NCBI RefSeq assembly: GCF_025755255.1
Contig: NZ_JALIEB010000001.1
Coordinates: 1 to 64,000, forward strand
Length of the DNA stretch: 64,000 nucleotides
DNA from: Roseobacter sinensis
GTDB taxonomy: Bacteria > Pseudomonadota > Alphaproteobacteria > Rhodobacterales > Rhodobacteraceae
Direction: 5' to 3'
Shown: positions 33,376 to 41,991 of the stretch, piece by piece
Position numbering within the stretch: the first letter of the stretch is position 1
Layout: the number at the start of each line of letters is the position of its first letter
Notes under the pieces: model-generated
What the model was told of the DNA's origin: nothing
The model's input: the letters and a program-made list of their open reading frames with translations, nothing else
Databases searched by the model: none
Program-made: the position numbers and the translations under genes

Positions 33376-33798
33376 CTAGTCCAGCGGACGACTTGGCACC
33401 CAGGCATAGCCGTCACCGCAAAGGATATAGGCCTCGCGCAGCCCATGCGGCTTGTCGGTTGGCGCCTGAAGGATGACAGCACCTGCCGCTTCGGCCCGCG
33501 CCACGGCCGCCTCCGGGTCCGTATCGTAGAGCCGGATTTCGATCCCCGCCCCGCGCGGCGGGTTTTCCGGCAGCAGGCCCAGCAGAGGGTTCGACCCATA
33601 GGTCCCATCGCTGTGCAGCTGAAACAGCTGCACCCCGTAGGTGAGGATGGCGAAATCTTCGCTCAGCCGATGCACCCCCATCCCGAACACGTGCTCCAGA
33701 AATGTCGCGGTCTCGCGCACGTCACGCACCAGCAGGTTCAGCCCGATCCCGCGCAGGCTCTTGCCGAAATCCTCCGCCGACACGGTTTCATAGTCCAT
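33376..33798 (-). CDS. VOC family (glyoxalase/dioxygenase fold) protein
   Basis: A small protein of 140 aa with the VOC beta-alpha-beta-beta-beta fold: LRGIGLNLLVRDVRETATFLEHVFGM, then IEIRLYDTDPEAAVARAEAAGA. Metal-binding His/Glu residues are possible but not sure (for example the His after VFGMGVHR). GGAGGCGCGCTG decides the start at 33798; the ATG at 33840 lies too close to the ade promoter. It is the first gene of the minus-strand cluster and is divergent from ade. Confidence 0.83.
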   Translation of the reverse strand: MDYETVSAEDFGKSLRGIGLNLLVRDVRETATFLEHVFGMGVHRLSEDFAILTYGVQLFQLHSDGTYGSNPLLGLLPENPPRGAGIEIRLYDTDPEAAVARAEAAGAVILQAPTDKPHGLREAYILCGDGYAWVPSRPLD

Positions 33799-33848
33799 CA
33801 GCGCGCCTCCCCGCTTGAACATCCCCAAAACCCGTGGCACCTAGGGAC

Positions 33849-35651
33849 ATGACGCACGCAGCTTTCCCCTCATGGCCAGACACCGCTCCGCAGCTCATTG
33901 CCGTGGCAACCGGCCGCAGCCCTGCGGATACGGTCATTCGCGCAGGCAAATGGGTCAATGTCCATACGCGCGAAGTGCTCGATGGCCATGACATCGCCAT
34001 TGCGCGTGGCCGCATCGCCTGCGTGGTGCCGGACGCCTCCCACTGTATCGGGCATGAGACGCAGGTCATCGAAGCGGACGGCCGCTACATGATCCCCGGG
34101 CTCTGTGACGGGCATATGCATATCGAAAGCGGGATGCTGACGCCCGCAGAGTTCGCCCGCGCCGTGATTCCCCATGGCACCACCTCGATGTTCACCGACC
34201 CGCATGAGATCGCGAATGTGCTGGGCCTCGAAGGCGTGCGCATGATGCACGACGAGGCGCTCATGCAGCCCGTCAACATCTTCACTCAGATGCCCTCCTG
34301 CGCACCCTCCGCGCCGGGGATGGAGACGACGGGCTACGAGATCACCCCCGAAGACGTGGCCGAAGCGATGACCTGGCCTGGCATCATCGGTCTGGGCGAG
34401 ATGATGAACTTCCCCGGCGTGTCGAACGCCGACCCGAAGATGCTGGCCGAGATCGCCGCGACGCAAATGGCGGGCAAGACAGTGGGCGGCCATTACGCCT
34501 CGCCCGACCTGGGCCCCGCCTTCGCGGGCTATGTCGCGGGCGGCCCGGCGGACGATCACGAGGGCACCTGTGAAGCCGACGCCATCGCCCGGATGCGGCA
34601 GGGCATGCGGTCGATGATCCGGCTGGGCTCCGCCTGGTATGACGTGGAAAACCAGATCACCGCGGTGACCGAAAAGGGCCTCGATCCGCGCAACATGATC
34701 CTCTGTACCGACGATTGCCATTCCGGCACGCTGGTGAATGACGGGCATATGAACCGCGTGGTGCGCCACGCCATCGACTGCGGCTGCGACCCGCTCATCG
34801 CACTGCAAATGGCGACGGTCAACACCGCCACGCACTTCGGGCTGGAGCGCGAGATCGGGTCACTCACCCCCGGCAGGCGCGCCGATGTGATCCTGACCTC
34901 TGACCTCATCACCCTGCCCAGCGAGACCGTGATCGCGCGTGGCCAGATCGTCGCCGAGAACGGGCAATGCCTCGTCGACTGCCCGCATTACGACTGGCCC
35001 GCCAAGGCCCGGCAGACCGTGCATCTGGGCAAGACGCTGACCGCGGAGGATTTCACGATCCCCGCCCCCAAAGGTGCCAATGCCGTGCGCGCCAATGTGA
35101 TCGGCGTCGTCGAGAACCAAGCGCCCACCAAGGCGCTGCAATTCGAACTGCCCGTCACCGAAGGCCGCGTGCAGGCCACCGGAGACGTCGCGCAAATCGC
35201 ACTGGTCGAACGGCATCGCGGCACCGGGCAGGTCACCAACGCCTTTGTTTCGGGCTTTGGCTACGAGGGGCCCATGGCGATGGCCTCCACCGTCGCCCAT
35301 GACAGTCACCACATGATCGTCGTCGGCACCGATGCCGACCACATGGCCATGGCCGCGAACCGTCTGGGCGAGATCGGCGGCGGTATCGTCATCTTCAAAG
35401 ACGGTGCCGAGCTGGCGCTGGTCGAACTGCCGATCGCCGGGCTGATGTCCGACCGCCCCGCGGCAGAGGTCGCGGCAAAAGCGGACGCGATGATGGCCGC
35501 CATGTGCGCCTGCGGCTGTACGCTGAACAACGCCTACATGCAGCATTCGCTGCTGGCCCTCGTCGTCATCCCCGAGCTGCGCATCTCCGATCTCGGCCTG
35601 GTCGACGTGCGCAGATTTGATTTCATTCCCGTTGTAGAACCCCTCTCATGA
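33849..35651 (+). CDS. ade: adenine deaminase
   Basis: Ade (600 aa) hydrolyses adenine to hypoxanthine and ammonia. It is a metal-dependent amidohydrolase: PGLCDGHMHIESGMLTP supplies metal His residues, followed by HGTTSMFTDPHEIANVLG, TDDCHSGTL and the C-terminal FVSGFGYEGPMAMASTVAHD of the Ade family. The ATG at 33849 lies in GGACATGAC with a weak upstream site. Its stop overlaps the amn start by 4 bases (ATGA). Together the two turn AMP into hypoxanthine. Confidence 0.95.
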   Translation: MTHAAFPSWPDTAPQLIAVATGRSPADTVIRAGKWVNVHTREVLDGHDIAIARGRIACVVPDASHCIGHETQVIEADGRYMIPGLCDGHMHIESGMLTPAEFARAVIPHGTTSMFTDPHEIANVLGLEGVRMMHDEALMQPVNIFTQMPSCAPSAPGMETTGYEITPEDVAEAMTWPGIIGLGEMMNFPGVSNADPKMLAEIAATQMAGKTVGGHYASPDLGPAFAGYVAGGPADDHEGTCEADAIARMRQGMRSMIRLGSAWYDVENQITAVTEKGLDPRNMILCTDDCHSGTLVNDGHMNRVVRHAIDCGCDPLIALQMATVNTATHFGLEREIGSLTPGRRADVILTSDLITLPSETVIARGQIVAENGQCLVDCPHYDWPAKARQTVHLGKTLTAEDFTIPAPKGANAVRANVIGVVENQAPTKALQFELPVTEGRVQATGDVAQIALVERHRGTGQVTNAFVSGFGYEGPMAMASTVAHDSHHMIVVGTDADHMAMAANRLGEIGGGIVIFKDGAELALVELPIAGLMSDRPAAEVAAKADAMMAAMCACGCTLNNAYMQHSLLALVVIPELRISDLGLVDVRRFDFIPVVEPLS

Positions 35652-37111
35652 CCAAGATCCTGACCCCCGACGCTCGCCCCGCCGAAGACTTCATGGATGC
35701 CGAAGCCGCCGTCGCACGGCTGGAAGAGCTTTATGCGCAAGCCACCGAGTTTCTCTGCGCTCATTTCAGCACGGCGATGAGCGAGGGCGCGCCGCAAAGC
35801 CGCATCCGCGCCTTCTACCCGGAGGTGATGTTCAAGACCTCCACCTTCGCGCAAGTCGACACGCGGCTCAGCTTCGGCCATGTCTCGGCACCCGGCAGCT
35901 TTCGTGCGACGATCACGCGCCCCGATCTCTTCCGCAGCTACCTCACGCAGCAGATCGGCCTTCTGATCGAAAACCACGATCAGCCGGTGATCATCGGCGC
36001 CTCCGATACACCGATTCCGGTGCATTTTGCCGTGGCCAACGACGCGAGCATCACCGTGCCACAGGAAGGGGCCGCCGACTTCACCCTACGCGACGTCTTC
36101 GACGTACCGGACCTGTCCACCACCAACGATGACATCGTCAATGGCACCTATACGCCAGCGGATGGTGTGGGCGCCTTGGCGCCCTTTACGGCGCAGCGGG
36201 TCGACTACTCGCTGGCGCGGCTCGCGCATTACACGGCCACGGATCCGGTGCATTTCCAGAACCACGTGCTCTTCACGAACTACCAGTTCTACGTGTCGGA
36301 ATTCGAAGCCTATGCCCGTCAGCAGCTGGATGACCCGGCCTCGGGCTACACCGCTTTTGTCTCAACCGACAACGCGATCATCACCACCGGCGATGAGCCG
36401 CTGGCCGAGGCGATCAAAATCCCGCAGATGCCGACCTATCACCTCAAGCGCGCCGATGGCTCCGGCATCACGCTGGTCAACATCGGCGTCGGCCCCTCGA
36501 ACGCCAAGACAGCGACGGACCACATCGCGGTGTTGCGCCCGCATGCCTGGCTGATGGTCGGGCATTGCGCCGGGCTGCGGAACTCTCAGGCGCTCGGGGA
36601 TTTCGTGCTGGCGCATGCCTATCTGCGCGAAGACCACGTGCTCGATGACGACCTTCCCGTCTGGGTCCCGATCCCGGCGCTGGCGGAAATCCAGATCGCG
36701 CTGGAACAGGCGGTGGCCGAGGTCACCGCGCTGGAAGGCTACGAGCTCAAACGCATCATGCGCACCGGCACCGTCGCCACGATCGACAACCGCAACTGGG
36801 AGCTGCGCGACCAATCGGGGCCGGTGCAGCGGCTCAGCCAGTCCCGCGCCGTCGCTCTGGACATGGAAAGCGCCACAATCGCCGCCAACGGCTACCGGTT
36901 CCGGGTCCCCTACGGCACCTTGCTCTGCGTCTCCGACAAGCCGCTGCACGGCGAATTGAAGCTGCCCGGCATGGCCTCGGACTTCTACAAAACGCAGGTC
37001 ACACGGCATCTGCTCATCGGCATTCAGGCGATGGAACGGTTGCGGACAATGCCGCTGGAGCGTATCCACAGCCGGAAATTGCGCTCCTTCGAAGAGACTG
37101 CCTTCCTCTGA
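35648..37111 (+). CDS. amn: AMP nucleosidase
   Basis: Amn (487 aa) cleaves AMP to adenine and ribose 5-phosphate. It has an N-terminal AMN domain and a C-terminal purine phosphorylase-like domain, with HIAVLRPHAWLMVGHCAGLRN and AVALDMESATIAANGYRF as visible core motifs. It overlaps ade by 4 bases, so adenine made here can be deaminated at once. Such enzymes help balance the adenylate pool and recover ribose under stress. Confidence 0.95.
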   Translation: MTKILTPDARPAEDFMDAEAAVARLEELYAQATEFLCAHFSTAMSEGAPQSRIRAFYPEVMFKTSTFAQVDTRLSFGHVSAPGSFRATITRPDLFRSYLTQQIGLLIENHDQPVIIGASDTPIPVHFAVANDASITVPQEGAADFTLRDVFDVPDLSTTNDDIVNGTYTPADGVGALAPFTAQRVDYSLARLAHYTATDPVHFQNHVLFTNYQFYVSEFEAYARQQLDDPASGYTAFVSTDNAIITTGDEPLAEAIKIPQMPTYHLKRADGSGITLVNIGVGPSNAKTATDHIAVLRPHAWLMVGHCAGLRNSQALGDFVLAHAYLREDHVLDDDLPVWVPIPALAEIQIALEQAVAEVTALEGYELKRIMRTGTVATIDNRNWELRDQSGPVQRLSQSRAVALDMESATIAANGYRFRVPYGTLLCVSDKPLHGELKLPGMASDFYKTQVTRHLLIGIQAMERLRTMPLERIHSRKLRSFEETAFL

Positions 37112-37174
37112 GGGCCGAAAACCTCGGAAAATAGGTTAATTTTGCACGTTTTTTCTTGCATTGCTCTACTAATC

Positions 37175-37192
37175 GTTGTGTTCATACACAAC
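37175..37192. promoter_or_regulatory. palindrome GTTGTGT-TCAT-ACACAAC upstream of HU gene
   Basis: Two perfect 7-base arms flank TCAT, 60 bases upstream of the HU-like gene. TTGCAC (37142-37147) and CTACTA (37166-37171), 18 bases apart, form a possible promoter just before it, which would put the palindrome close to the transcription start. Confidence 0.4.
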
Positions 37193-37251
37193 ATCCGGGT
37201 AGATTTCGGTTATGAGGCCCAACTGTTCGGGCAGCGAAGGAGAACAAGAGC

Positions 37252-37539
37252 ATGGCGAAACCAATGACAAAGACCCAACTGGTCGCGGCCCTGGCCGACG
37301 AAATGGGGTCCGACAAGAAATCCGCAGGCGCAGCACTGGAAGCCGTTTGCAACCTGATCACACGCGAAGTGTCGGGTGGCGGCGCCGTGACCCTGCCCGG
37401 CGTCGGCAAGATCTATTGCCGGGAGCGGCCCGAGCGCATGGTGCGCAACCCGGCCACCGGTGAGCAATTCAAGAAAGACGCGGACAAGGTGGTCAAGATG
37501 ACCATCGCCAAAGCGCTCAAGGACAGCGTGAACGGCTGA
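37252..37539 (+). CDS. HU/IHF family DNA-binding protein
   Basis: A histone-like protein (95 aa), about the usual length. It starts MAKPMTKTQLVAALADEMG and has the dimer core and the DNA-binding arm region LPGVGKIYCRERPERMVRNP. The arm sequence differs from the classic HU GRNPATGE only slightly (RNPATGEQF is present). It compacts and bends DNA. GAAGGAGAACAAGAGC precedes ATG 37252. The gene is monocistronic, ended by a strong terminator at 37565. Confidence 0.93.
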   Translation: MAKPMTKTQLVAALADEMGSDKKSAGAALEAVCNLITREVSGGGAVTLPGVGKIYCRERPERMVRNPATGEQFKKDADKVVKMTIAKALKDSVNG

Positions 37540-37564
37540 AGACCCGATCACCTGAGACTTTTCA

Positions 37565-37592
37565 GGGTCGCCTTCGGGCGGCCCCTTTTTTA
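37565..37592 (+). terminator. terminator of the HU gene
   Basis: GGGTCGCC, loop TTCG, GGCGGCCC forms an 8-bp stem with one T-G pair (37565-37584), followed by a run of T at 37586-37592. It lies 25 bases after the stop codon and is a clear Rho-independent terminator. Confidence 0.88.
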
Positions 37593-37629
37593 TTGGTTCG
37601 ACGCTGGAGCGCTCCCCTGACGCCGCGCC

Positions 37630-38517
37630 TCAGGCGAGCATCCGCAGGAACCGCGCAAGCACGTCGTCCTTGTCACGGCTGGAATGCCAGAATGCGTAGA
37701 TGCTGACCGCGTCGTGATCGAAGGGAAAGGGGTGCACCCGGACCGGCCAGCGCGCTGCGATCTGACGGGCTGCGCGCGCGGGCACTGTCGCGATGAGCCC
37801 CTTGCCGCAGATCAGATCTGGAACAAGCGAATAGGACCAGACGGAAAGCTTGCGCCGTCGGCTCTGCCCCGCGCGGCGCAGGACTTCCTCGTCATCGAAC
37901 AGCGTCTGATGCCGGCTGTATCGGACAACCACATGGTCGCGCTCGAGATAGGCCGATGACGTGAGCGCACCGGCCTCGGGGCCGCACTCGGCACAGGACA
38001 GACAGACAAAGCTGTCGGTGAAGACACGCGCTTTCGGCGGCAGGCCCACATCCAGCGACTGCCCGGCCAGAAGCAGATCGACCTCGCCGGTCTGGAGCTG
38101 CCGGGCAGAGCCGCCGGACAACGGCAGAAGGTCAAAGCGCAGTCCAGGCATCTCGGTCGCAGCCCGCTCGATTGCCGGAACCACAGAGCTCCGCATCACG
38201 TAGTCCGACGCAACGACAGAGAGGTCCCGCGCGATGCCCGACACACCTGCGCCCGGTCGCAGCGCCGCGAAGGACTGCGCCTGCGACAGAAGCGCGTTCA
38301 TCGGGGCGATCAGTCCTTCCGCAAACGGGGTCCGGACCATGGTTCGGCCCGAGCGGACGAGAAGCTCATCGCGAAAGTGATCGCGCAGCTGCGCCAGAAC
38401 GGCGCTCATGGCGGATTGGCTCAGATGAACCCGCTGCGCCGCACGGGTGACGTTGCATTCAACCAGCAGCGCTTCGAGATAGGTCAGCTGATTGAGGTTG
38501 AAACCCGAGAGGCGCAT
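37630..38517 (-). CDS. LysR family transcriptional regulator
   Basis: A LysR-type regulator (295 aa). The N-terminal winged helix is NLNQLTYLEALLVECNVTRAAQRVHLSQSA and VLAQLRDHF, and the ligand domain has a NodD-like arrangement (about 90-290). It is divergent from the PhyH-family gene, and a 14-bp inverted repeat in between begins eight bases upstream of its start, so it probably controls both genes. Ligand unknown. Confidence 0.92.
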   Translation of the reverse strand: MRLSGFNLNQLTYLEALLVECNVTRAAQRVHLSQSAMSAVLAQLRDHFRDELLVRSGRTMVRTPFAEGLIAPMNALLSQAQSFAALRPGAGVSGIARDLSVVASDYVMRSSVVPAIERAATEMPGLRFDLLPLSGGSARQLQTGEVDLLLAGQSLDVGLPPKARVFTDSFVCLSCAECGPEAGALTSSAYLERDHVVVRYSRHQTLFDDEEVLRRAGQSRRRKLSVWSYSLVPDLICGKGLIATVPARAARQIAARWPVRVHPFPFDHDAVSIYAFWHSSRDKDDVLARFLRMLA

Positions 38518-38524
38518 GACATAT

Positions 38525-38567
38525 CCGAAAAATCGATTGCAAACTCATTGTTAAATCAATTTTTCGG
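38525..38567. promoter_or_regulatory. 14-bp inverted repeat in the LysR-PhyH gap
   Basis: CCGAAAAATCGATT (38525-38538) and AATCAATTTTTCGG (38554-38567) are inverted copies with one mismatch, 15 bases apart. The AT-rich arms and position next to the LysR start suit a LysR autoregulatory site. Confidence 0.6.
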
Positions 38568-38623
38568 GCGGTCAAACCCGTGCCAGACTGGTGTCGACAA
38601 GACATGTGCCGGAGACCCGAAGG

Positions 38624-39451
38624 ATGATGACCACACCCGCCCCCGCCAGAACACCGGCCAGCATCGCCGAGACCTACGAGCGCGACGGGTTCGCCCTGCC
38701 CATCGATGTGCTGACTGAAGGCGACGCCAGAGCGCTCCGCGATGACCTCGAGGCCGCCGAGGCGGAGCTGGCAGACGATGCCGAGCGTCTGGGCCTGCTG
38801 CGCACCTACCCGGATCGGCTGTTGCCAAGCTTCGATGCCCTGATCAGGCACCGGGGGATCCTCCGCGCTGTCACCTCGATCCTCGGCCCGGATCTGCTGG
38901 TCTACAGCGCCGCGCTCTTCATCAAGCCCGCCCGGTCCGACAAGATCGTCTCCTGGCACCAGGATCTCACCTACTGGGGTCTCGACGATGCCGAGGAGGT
39001 GACCTGCTGGGTCGCGCTTTCGCCGGCCACGCGTGAAAGCGGCTGCATGCGGTTTGTGCCGGGCAGTCACAAGACGCGGATCGTGCCGCATGTCGACACC
39101 TACGCCGACGACAACCTGCTGTCCCGCGGTCAGGAAATCGCCGTTGCCGTCGATGAGGCCGACGCCGTCCTGTGCGAGTTGCAGCCGGGTCAGGCGTCGC
39201 TGCACCACGGGCACCTGTTCCATGCCTCGGGGCCGAACACCACCGAGGATCGGCGCATCGGTGTGGCGATCCGCTATATCCGTCCGTCGATGAAGCAGGA
39301 CAGCGGGGACCGCCCGCTTGTGGCGCTGGCCAGCGGGGTTGACCGTTTCCGCCACTTCAGCATCGCGGCCTCTCCGCAGGGCCGCCTGCTCGAGCGTGAC
39401 ATCAAGATCTGCCGGCAGGAGGCCGCCTTGCGGCGCAAGCTCTTCCTCTGA
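38624..39451 (+). CDS. phytanoyl-CoA dioxygenase (PhyH) family protein
   Basis: An Fe(II)/2-oxoglutarate-type oxygenase (275 aa). A facial triad fits SWHQDLTYWG (His and Asp) and the distal His in HHGHLFHAS; the 2-oxoglutarate-contacting Arg is probably in DRRIGVAIRYI. The family hydroxylates very varied small molecules, so no substrate is claimed. It starts at ATG 38624 (or 38627) after CGGAGACCCGAAGG. It is divergent from a LysR gene and convergent with the sugar operon at 39467, 15 bases apart. Confidence 0.87.
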   Translation: MMTTPAPARTPASIAETYERDGFALPIDVLTEGDARALRDDLEAAEAELADDAERLGLLRTYPDRLLPSFDALIRHRGILRAVTSILGPDLLVYSAALFIKPARSDKIVSWHQDLTYWGLDDAEEVTCWVALSPATRESGCMRFVPGSHKTRIVPHVDTYADDNLLSRGQEIAVAVDEADAVLCELQPGQASLHHGHLFHASGPNTTEDRRIGVAIRYIRPSMKQDSGDRPLVALASGVDRFRHFSIAASPQGRLLERDIKICRQEAALRRKLFL

Positions 39452-39466
39452 GCGGCGACCGCGCTG

Positions 39467-40522
39467 TCACCGGGGTTTCATGGCCAGCGGCGTTGCGGGC
39501 CGCGCGCTGCTCTCATAGGCCGCTTCGACCAGCGCCATCGTGGTCCAGGCATCTTCGACACCGCCCAACAGGGTGGTTTCCTCGCCCGTCGCAAAGCGCT
39601 GAAGCTGGCTCATCCGGCTGGCGAAGGCATCGGGAAACCATGCCCCCTTCAGGTCGACAGCGCGCCAGCCGTCCCCGGTGTTGAGCTCGAGGATATCGGG
39701 CTCGCCCCGCGGATAGTCGAGGTTGACGCCCAATTGCAGATAGGCGGCCCCTTTCGTCCCACAGATGCGGAATTCGCAGGCCTGATGCCGACGTCCGAAC
39801 CCGTGATTGTGATTGATCGACAGCGCGCAACGGACTTCCTCGCCATAGTCGAGAATGGCTGCGGTACGGGTCTGCGCGATCTTTGATGATGGATGCCCCA
39901 GCGTTTTGGCGTGAACCCCCAGCGGATCGCCCAGCAGCCCGCGGATCATGTCGAGGTAGTGGATCGAGTGCAGGCTGATCTCGACGCGGGGCAGCGGCTC
40001 GAGAAACTTCCACAGACCCCAGGGCGTGTCCAGCGCCAGCCAGGCATCGACATCCACGATACGGCCGAGCAGCCCCCGGTCGACCGCATCGTAGAGGGCA
40101 AGGATCAGCGGGGCAAAGCGCAGCTGGAAGTTCACGGCTGCCTTCAGGTGTCGCGCGCGGCAGATCTTCAGGATCTCGGAAGCCCCAGCCAGATCGCTGC
40201 CCATCGGTTTCTGGATCAGGACCGCCGCGCCCTCCGGAAGCCCCCGCAGGATGTCCGCATGGGCATCCGGCGGCGTGGCAAGATCGAAAACCACGTCTCC
40301 GACGTTCGCCGCCTCCGCGGGCGTGGTGAAGGCCTCGAAACCCTGCGCCTGCGCGAGCGCGTGTGCCTTAGCGAGGTCGGGATCAAAGACGCCGAGCACC
40401 TCGTAGCCAGCCTTTTTGTAGGCGGGCAGATGTGCGTCCGTCACGATGGACCCGGCCCCAAAGAGCACAATCGGTTTGGGACGGGTGGCGCGGGGCCAGG
40501 CCTGCTTCAGTTCGTCATACAT
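39467..40522 (-). CDS. Gfo/Idh/MocA family oxidoreductase
   Basis: An NAD(P)-dependent dehydrogenase (351 aa). The Rossmann start is KPIVLFGAGSIVTDAHLPAY, the usual EKP motif is QKP (IQKPMGSDLAGA), and the C-terminal domain has VEISLHSIHYLDMIRG with a His-type active site. It likely oxidises a sugar or sugar derivative. It is the last gene of the importer operon, three bases after the mutarotase-like gene. The Q in place of E in the QKP motif is seen in many family members. Confidence 0.88.
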   Translation of the reverse strand: MYDELKQAWPRATRPKPIVLFGAGSIVTDAHLPAYKKAGYEVLGVFDPDLAKAHALAQAQGFEAFTTPAEAANVGDVVFDLATPPDAHADILRGLPEGAAVLIQKPMGSDLAGASEILKICRARHLKAAVNFQLRFAPLILALYDAVDRGLLGRIVDVDAWLALDTPWGLWKFLEPLPRVEISLHSIHYLDMIRGLLGDPLGVHAKTLGHPSSKIAQTRTAAILDYGEEVRCALSINHNHGFGRRHQACEFRICGTKGAAYLQLGVNLDYPRGEPDILELNTGDGWRAVDLKGAWFPDAFASRMSQLQRFATGEETTLLGGVEDAWTTMALVEAAYESSARPATPLAMKPR

Positions 40523-40525
40523 CGC

Positions 40526-40855
40526 TCAATCCAGATGAAAGACTTCGTCCATCATCGCCCACCATTCCCCAGCCTTGCGCGCCTCCAGCGGCCGCTGACA
40601 GGGCATGCACACATCCCACCACCGCTGCGTTTCCGGGTCTGCAGCCATTTTCGCTGCATCGGCGTCGAAGTCCGTACCGTGATACTCCCAATAGCCGAAA
40701 AGCAGGTTCTCGGGCTCCTTGAGGTAGATCGAATAATTCCGGATGTTGCAGGCTGTGATCATCTTCAGAACACCCGGCCAGACCTCGGCATGCAGACGTT
40801 TGTACTCCGCCACCCGGTCCGCTTCGAGGCCGATCACCATTCCCATACGCTGCAT
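40526..40855 (-). CDS. L-rhamnose mutarotase-like protein (RhaM/YiiL family)
   Basis: A dimeric alpha-beta-barrel protein (109 aa) of the RhaM family, which interconverts sugar anomers. Typical parts are LEADRVAEYKRLHAEVWPGVL and NYSIYLKEPENLLFGYWEYHG, and the C-terminal tail resembles RhaM. GAGGAGGACGC precedes the ATG at 40855. Its place in a sugar cluster supports a mutarotase role, though the sugar is open: rhamnose, fucose or another deoxy or pentose sugar. Confidence 0.9.
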   Translation of the reverse strand: MQRMGMVIGLEADRVAEYKRLHAEVWPGVLKMITACNIRNYSIYLKEPENLLFGYWEYHGTDFDADAAKMAADPETQRWWDVCMPCQRPLEARKAGEWWAMMDEVFHLD

Positions 40856-40876
40856 GCGTCCTCCTCCTCCCTGCCC

Positions 40877-41989
40877 CTAGGGCGTGAATGTCTCCGACAG
40901 GCCTTCGATCCGGGAAGCACGCAGGCGGTCCATGTCCCAGTCGATGCCGAGGCCCGGCGCCTCGGACGGATAGGCCCGCCCGCCCTCCATCCGCATCGGC
41001 GATGCGGTTAGGCTGTCGAGCTGCGGGATATACTCCAGCCAGGGCGCATTGGGGATCGCGCAAACGAGGCTCACGTGAAGCTCCATCAGAAAATGCGGGC
41101 AGACCGGCGCATTATGCGCCTCGGCCAGATGCGCGACCTTCATCCACGGCGTGATACCACCGATCCGTGCCACATCGACCTGAACGATGCTTGCCCCGCT
41201 TGCCACCAGATAGTCCTTGAACTGCGAGAGCGAATACATGCTCTCGCCCACCGCAACCGGGACGGACGTGGATGCGGCCAGCCGCGCGTGCTCCATCACA
41301 TCGTCGGCCGGCATCGGCTCCTCGAACCAGGCGATGCCCAGCTCTTCCAGCATATGGGCGCGCCGCGTCGCTTCGGCGCGGGTGAAACACTGGTTCGCAT
41401 CCACCATGATCTCGTAGTCCGGTCCCACCGCCTCGCGGACCGCTGCGAGGCGCGACCTGTCCTGGCTGAGATGCGGCTGACCGATCTTGATCTTGCTGCC
41501 CGAGAAGCCGGAGGCCTTGGCCGCAAGCGCGTCCGAGACCAGATCCTCCGCCGGGATGTGCAGCCAGCCGCCTTCGGTCGTATACATCGGCACCGATGCC
41601 TTGGCCCCGCCGAGCATCCGCCACAACGGCAACCCGGCGCGCTTGCAGCGCAGATCCCAAAGCGCGGTGTCGATTGCGGCCAAGGCCAGCGAGGTGATGG
41701 CGCCGACGCTGGTGGCGTGGGTCGAGAACAGCAGATCCCGCCAGATCCGGCCGATCTCCTCGGCCTCGCGACCGATCAGCTGCGGCACGAGCGTGGCCCG
41801 CAACAGCGACATGATCGCCGGGCCGCCCTGTCCGATGGTATAGCTGTAGCCAAGCCCGCTTTGCCCGTCGGTGTCGGTGATGCTGACGAACGGGGTCTCC
41901 TGGCTTTCGAAACTCTGGATGGCATCGGTGCGTTTGACCTTGGGCTTCAGGTCAGCCATGAAAATCTCGACATGTTCGATCCGGGCCAT
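40877..41989 (-). CDS. mandelate racemase/muconate lactonizing family dehydratase
   Basis: An enolase-superfamily enzyme (370 aa) of the mandelate racemase subgroup. The general-base pair is KIK (Lys166, Lys168) and the His299 (CPHF)/Asp272 dyad is present. Metal ligands are Asp197 (VDAN), Glu223 (WFEEP) and Glu249 (VGES). In a sugar operon these residues fit an acid-sugar dehydratase. The precise acid cannot be told. It follows the importer ATPase after only two bases. Confidence 0.9.
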   Translation of the reverse strand: MARIEHVEIFMADLKPKVKRTDAIQSFESQETPFVSITDTDGQSGLGYSYTIGQGGPAIMSLLRATLVPQLIGREAEEIGRIWRDLLFSTHATSVGAITSLALAAIDTALWDLRCKRAGLPLWRMLGGAKASVPMYTTEGGWLHIPAEDLVSDALAAKASGFSGSKIKIGQPHLSQDRSRLAAVREAVGPDYEIMVDANQCFTRAEATRRAHMLEELGIAWFEEPMPADDVMEHARLAASTSVPVAVGESMYSLSQFKDYLVASGASIVQVDVARIGGITPWMKVAHLAEAHNAPVCPHFLMELHVSLVCAIPNAPWLEYIPQLDSLTASPMRMEGGRAYPSEAPGLGIDWDMDRLRASRIEGLSETFTP

Positions 41990-41991
41990 GA

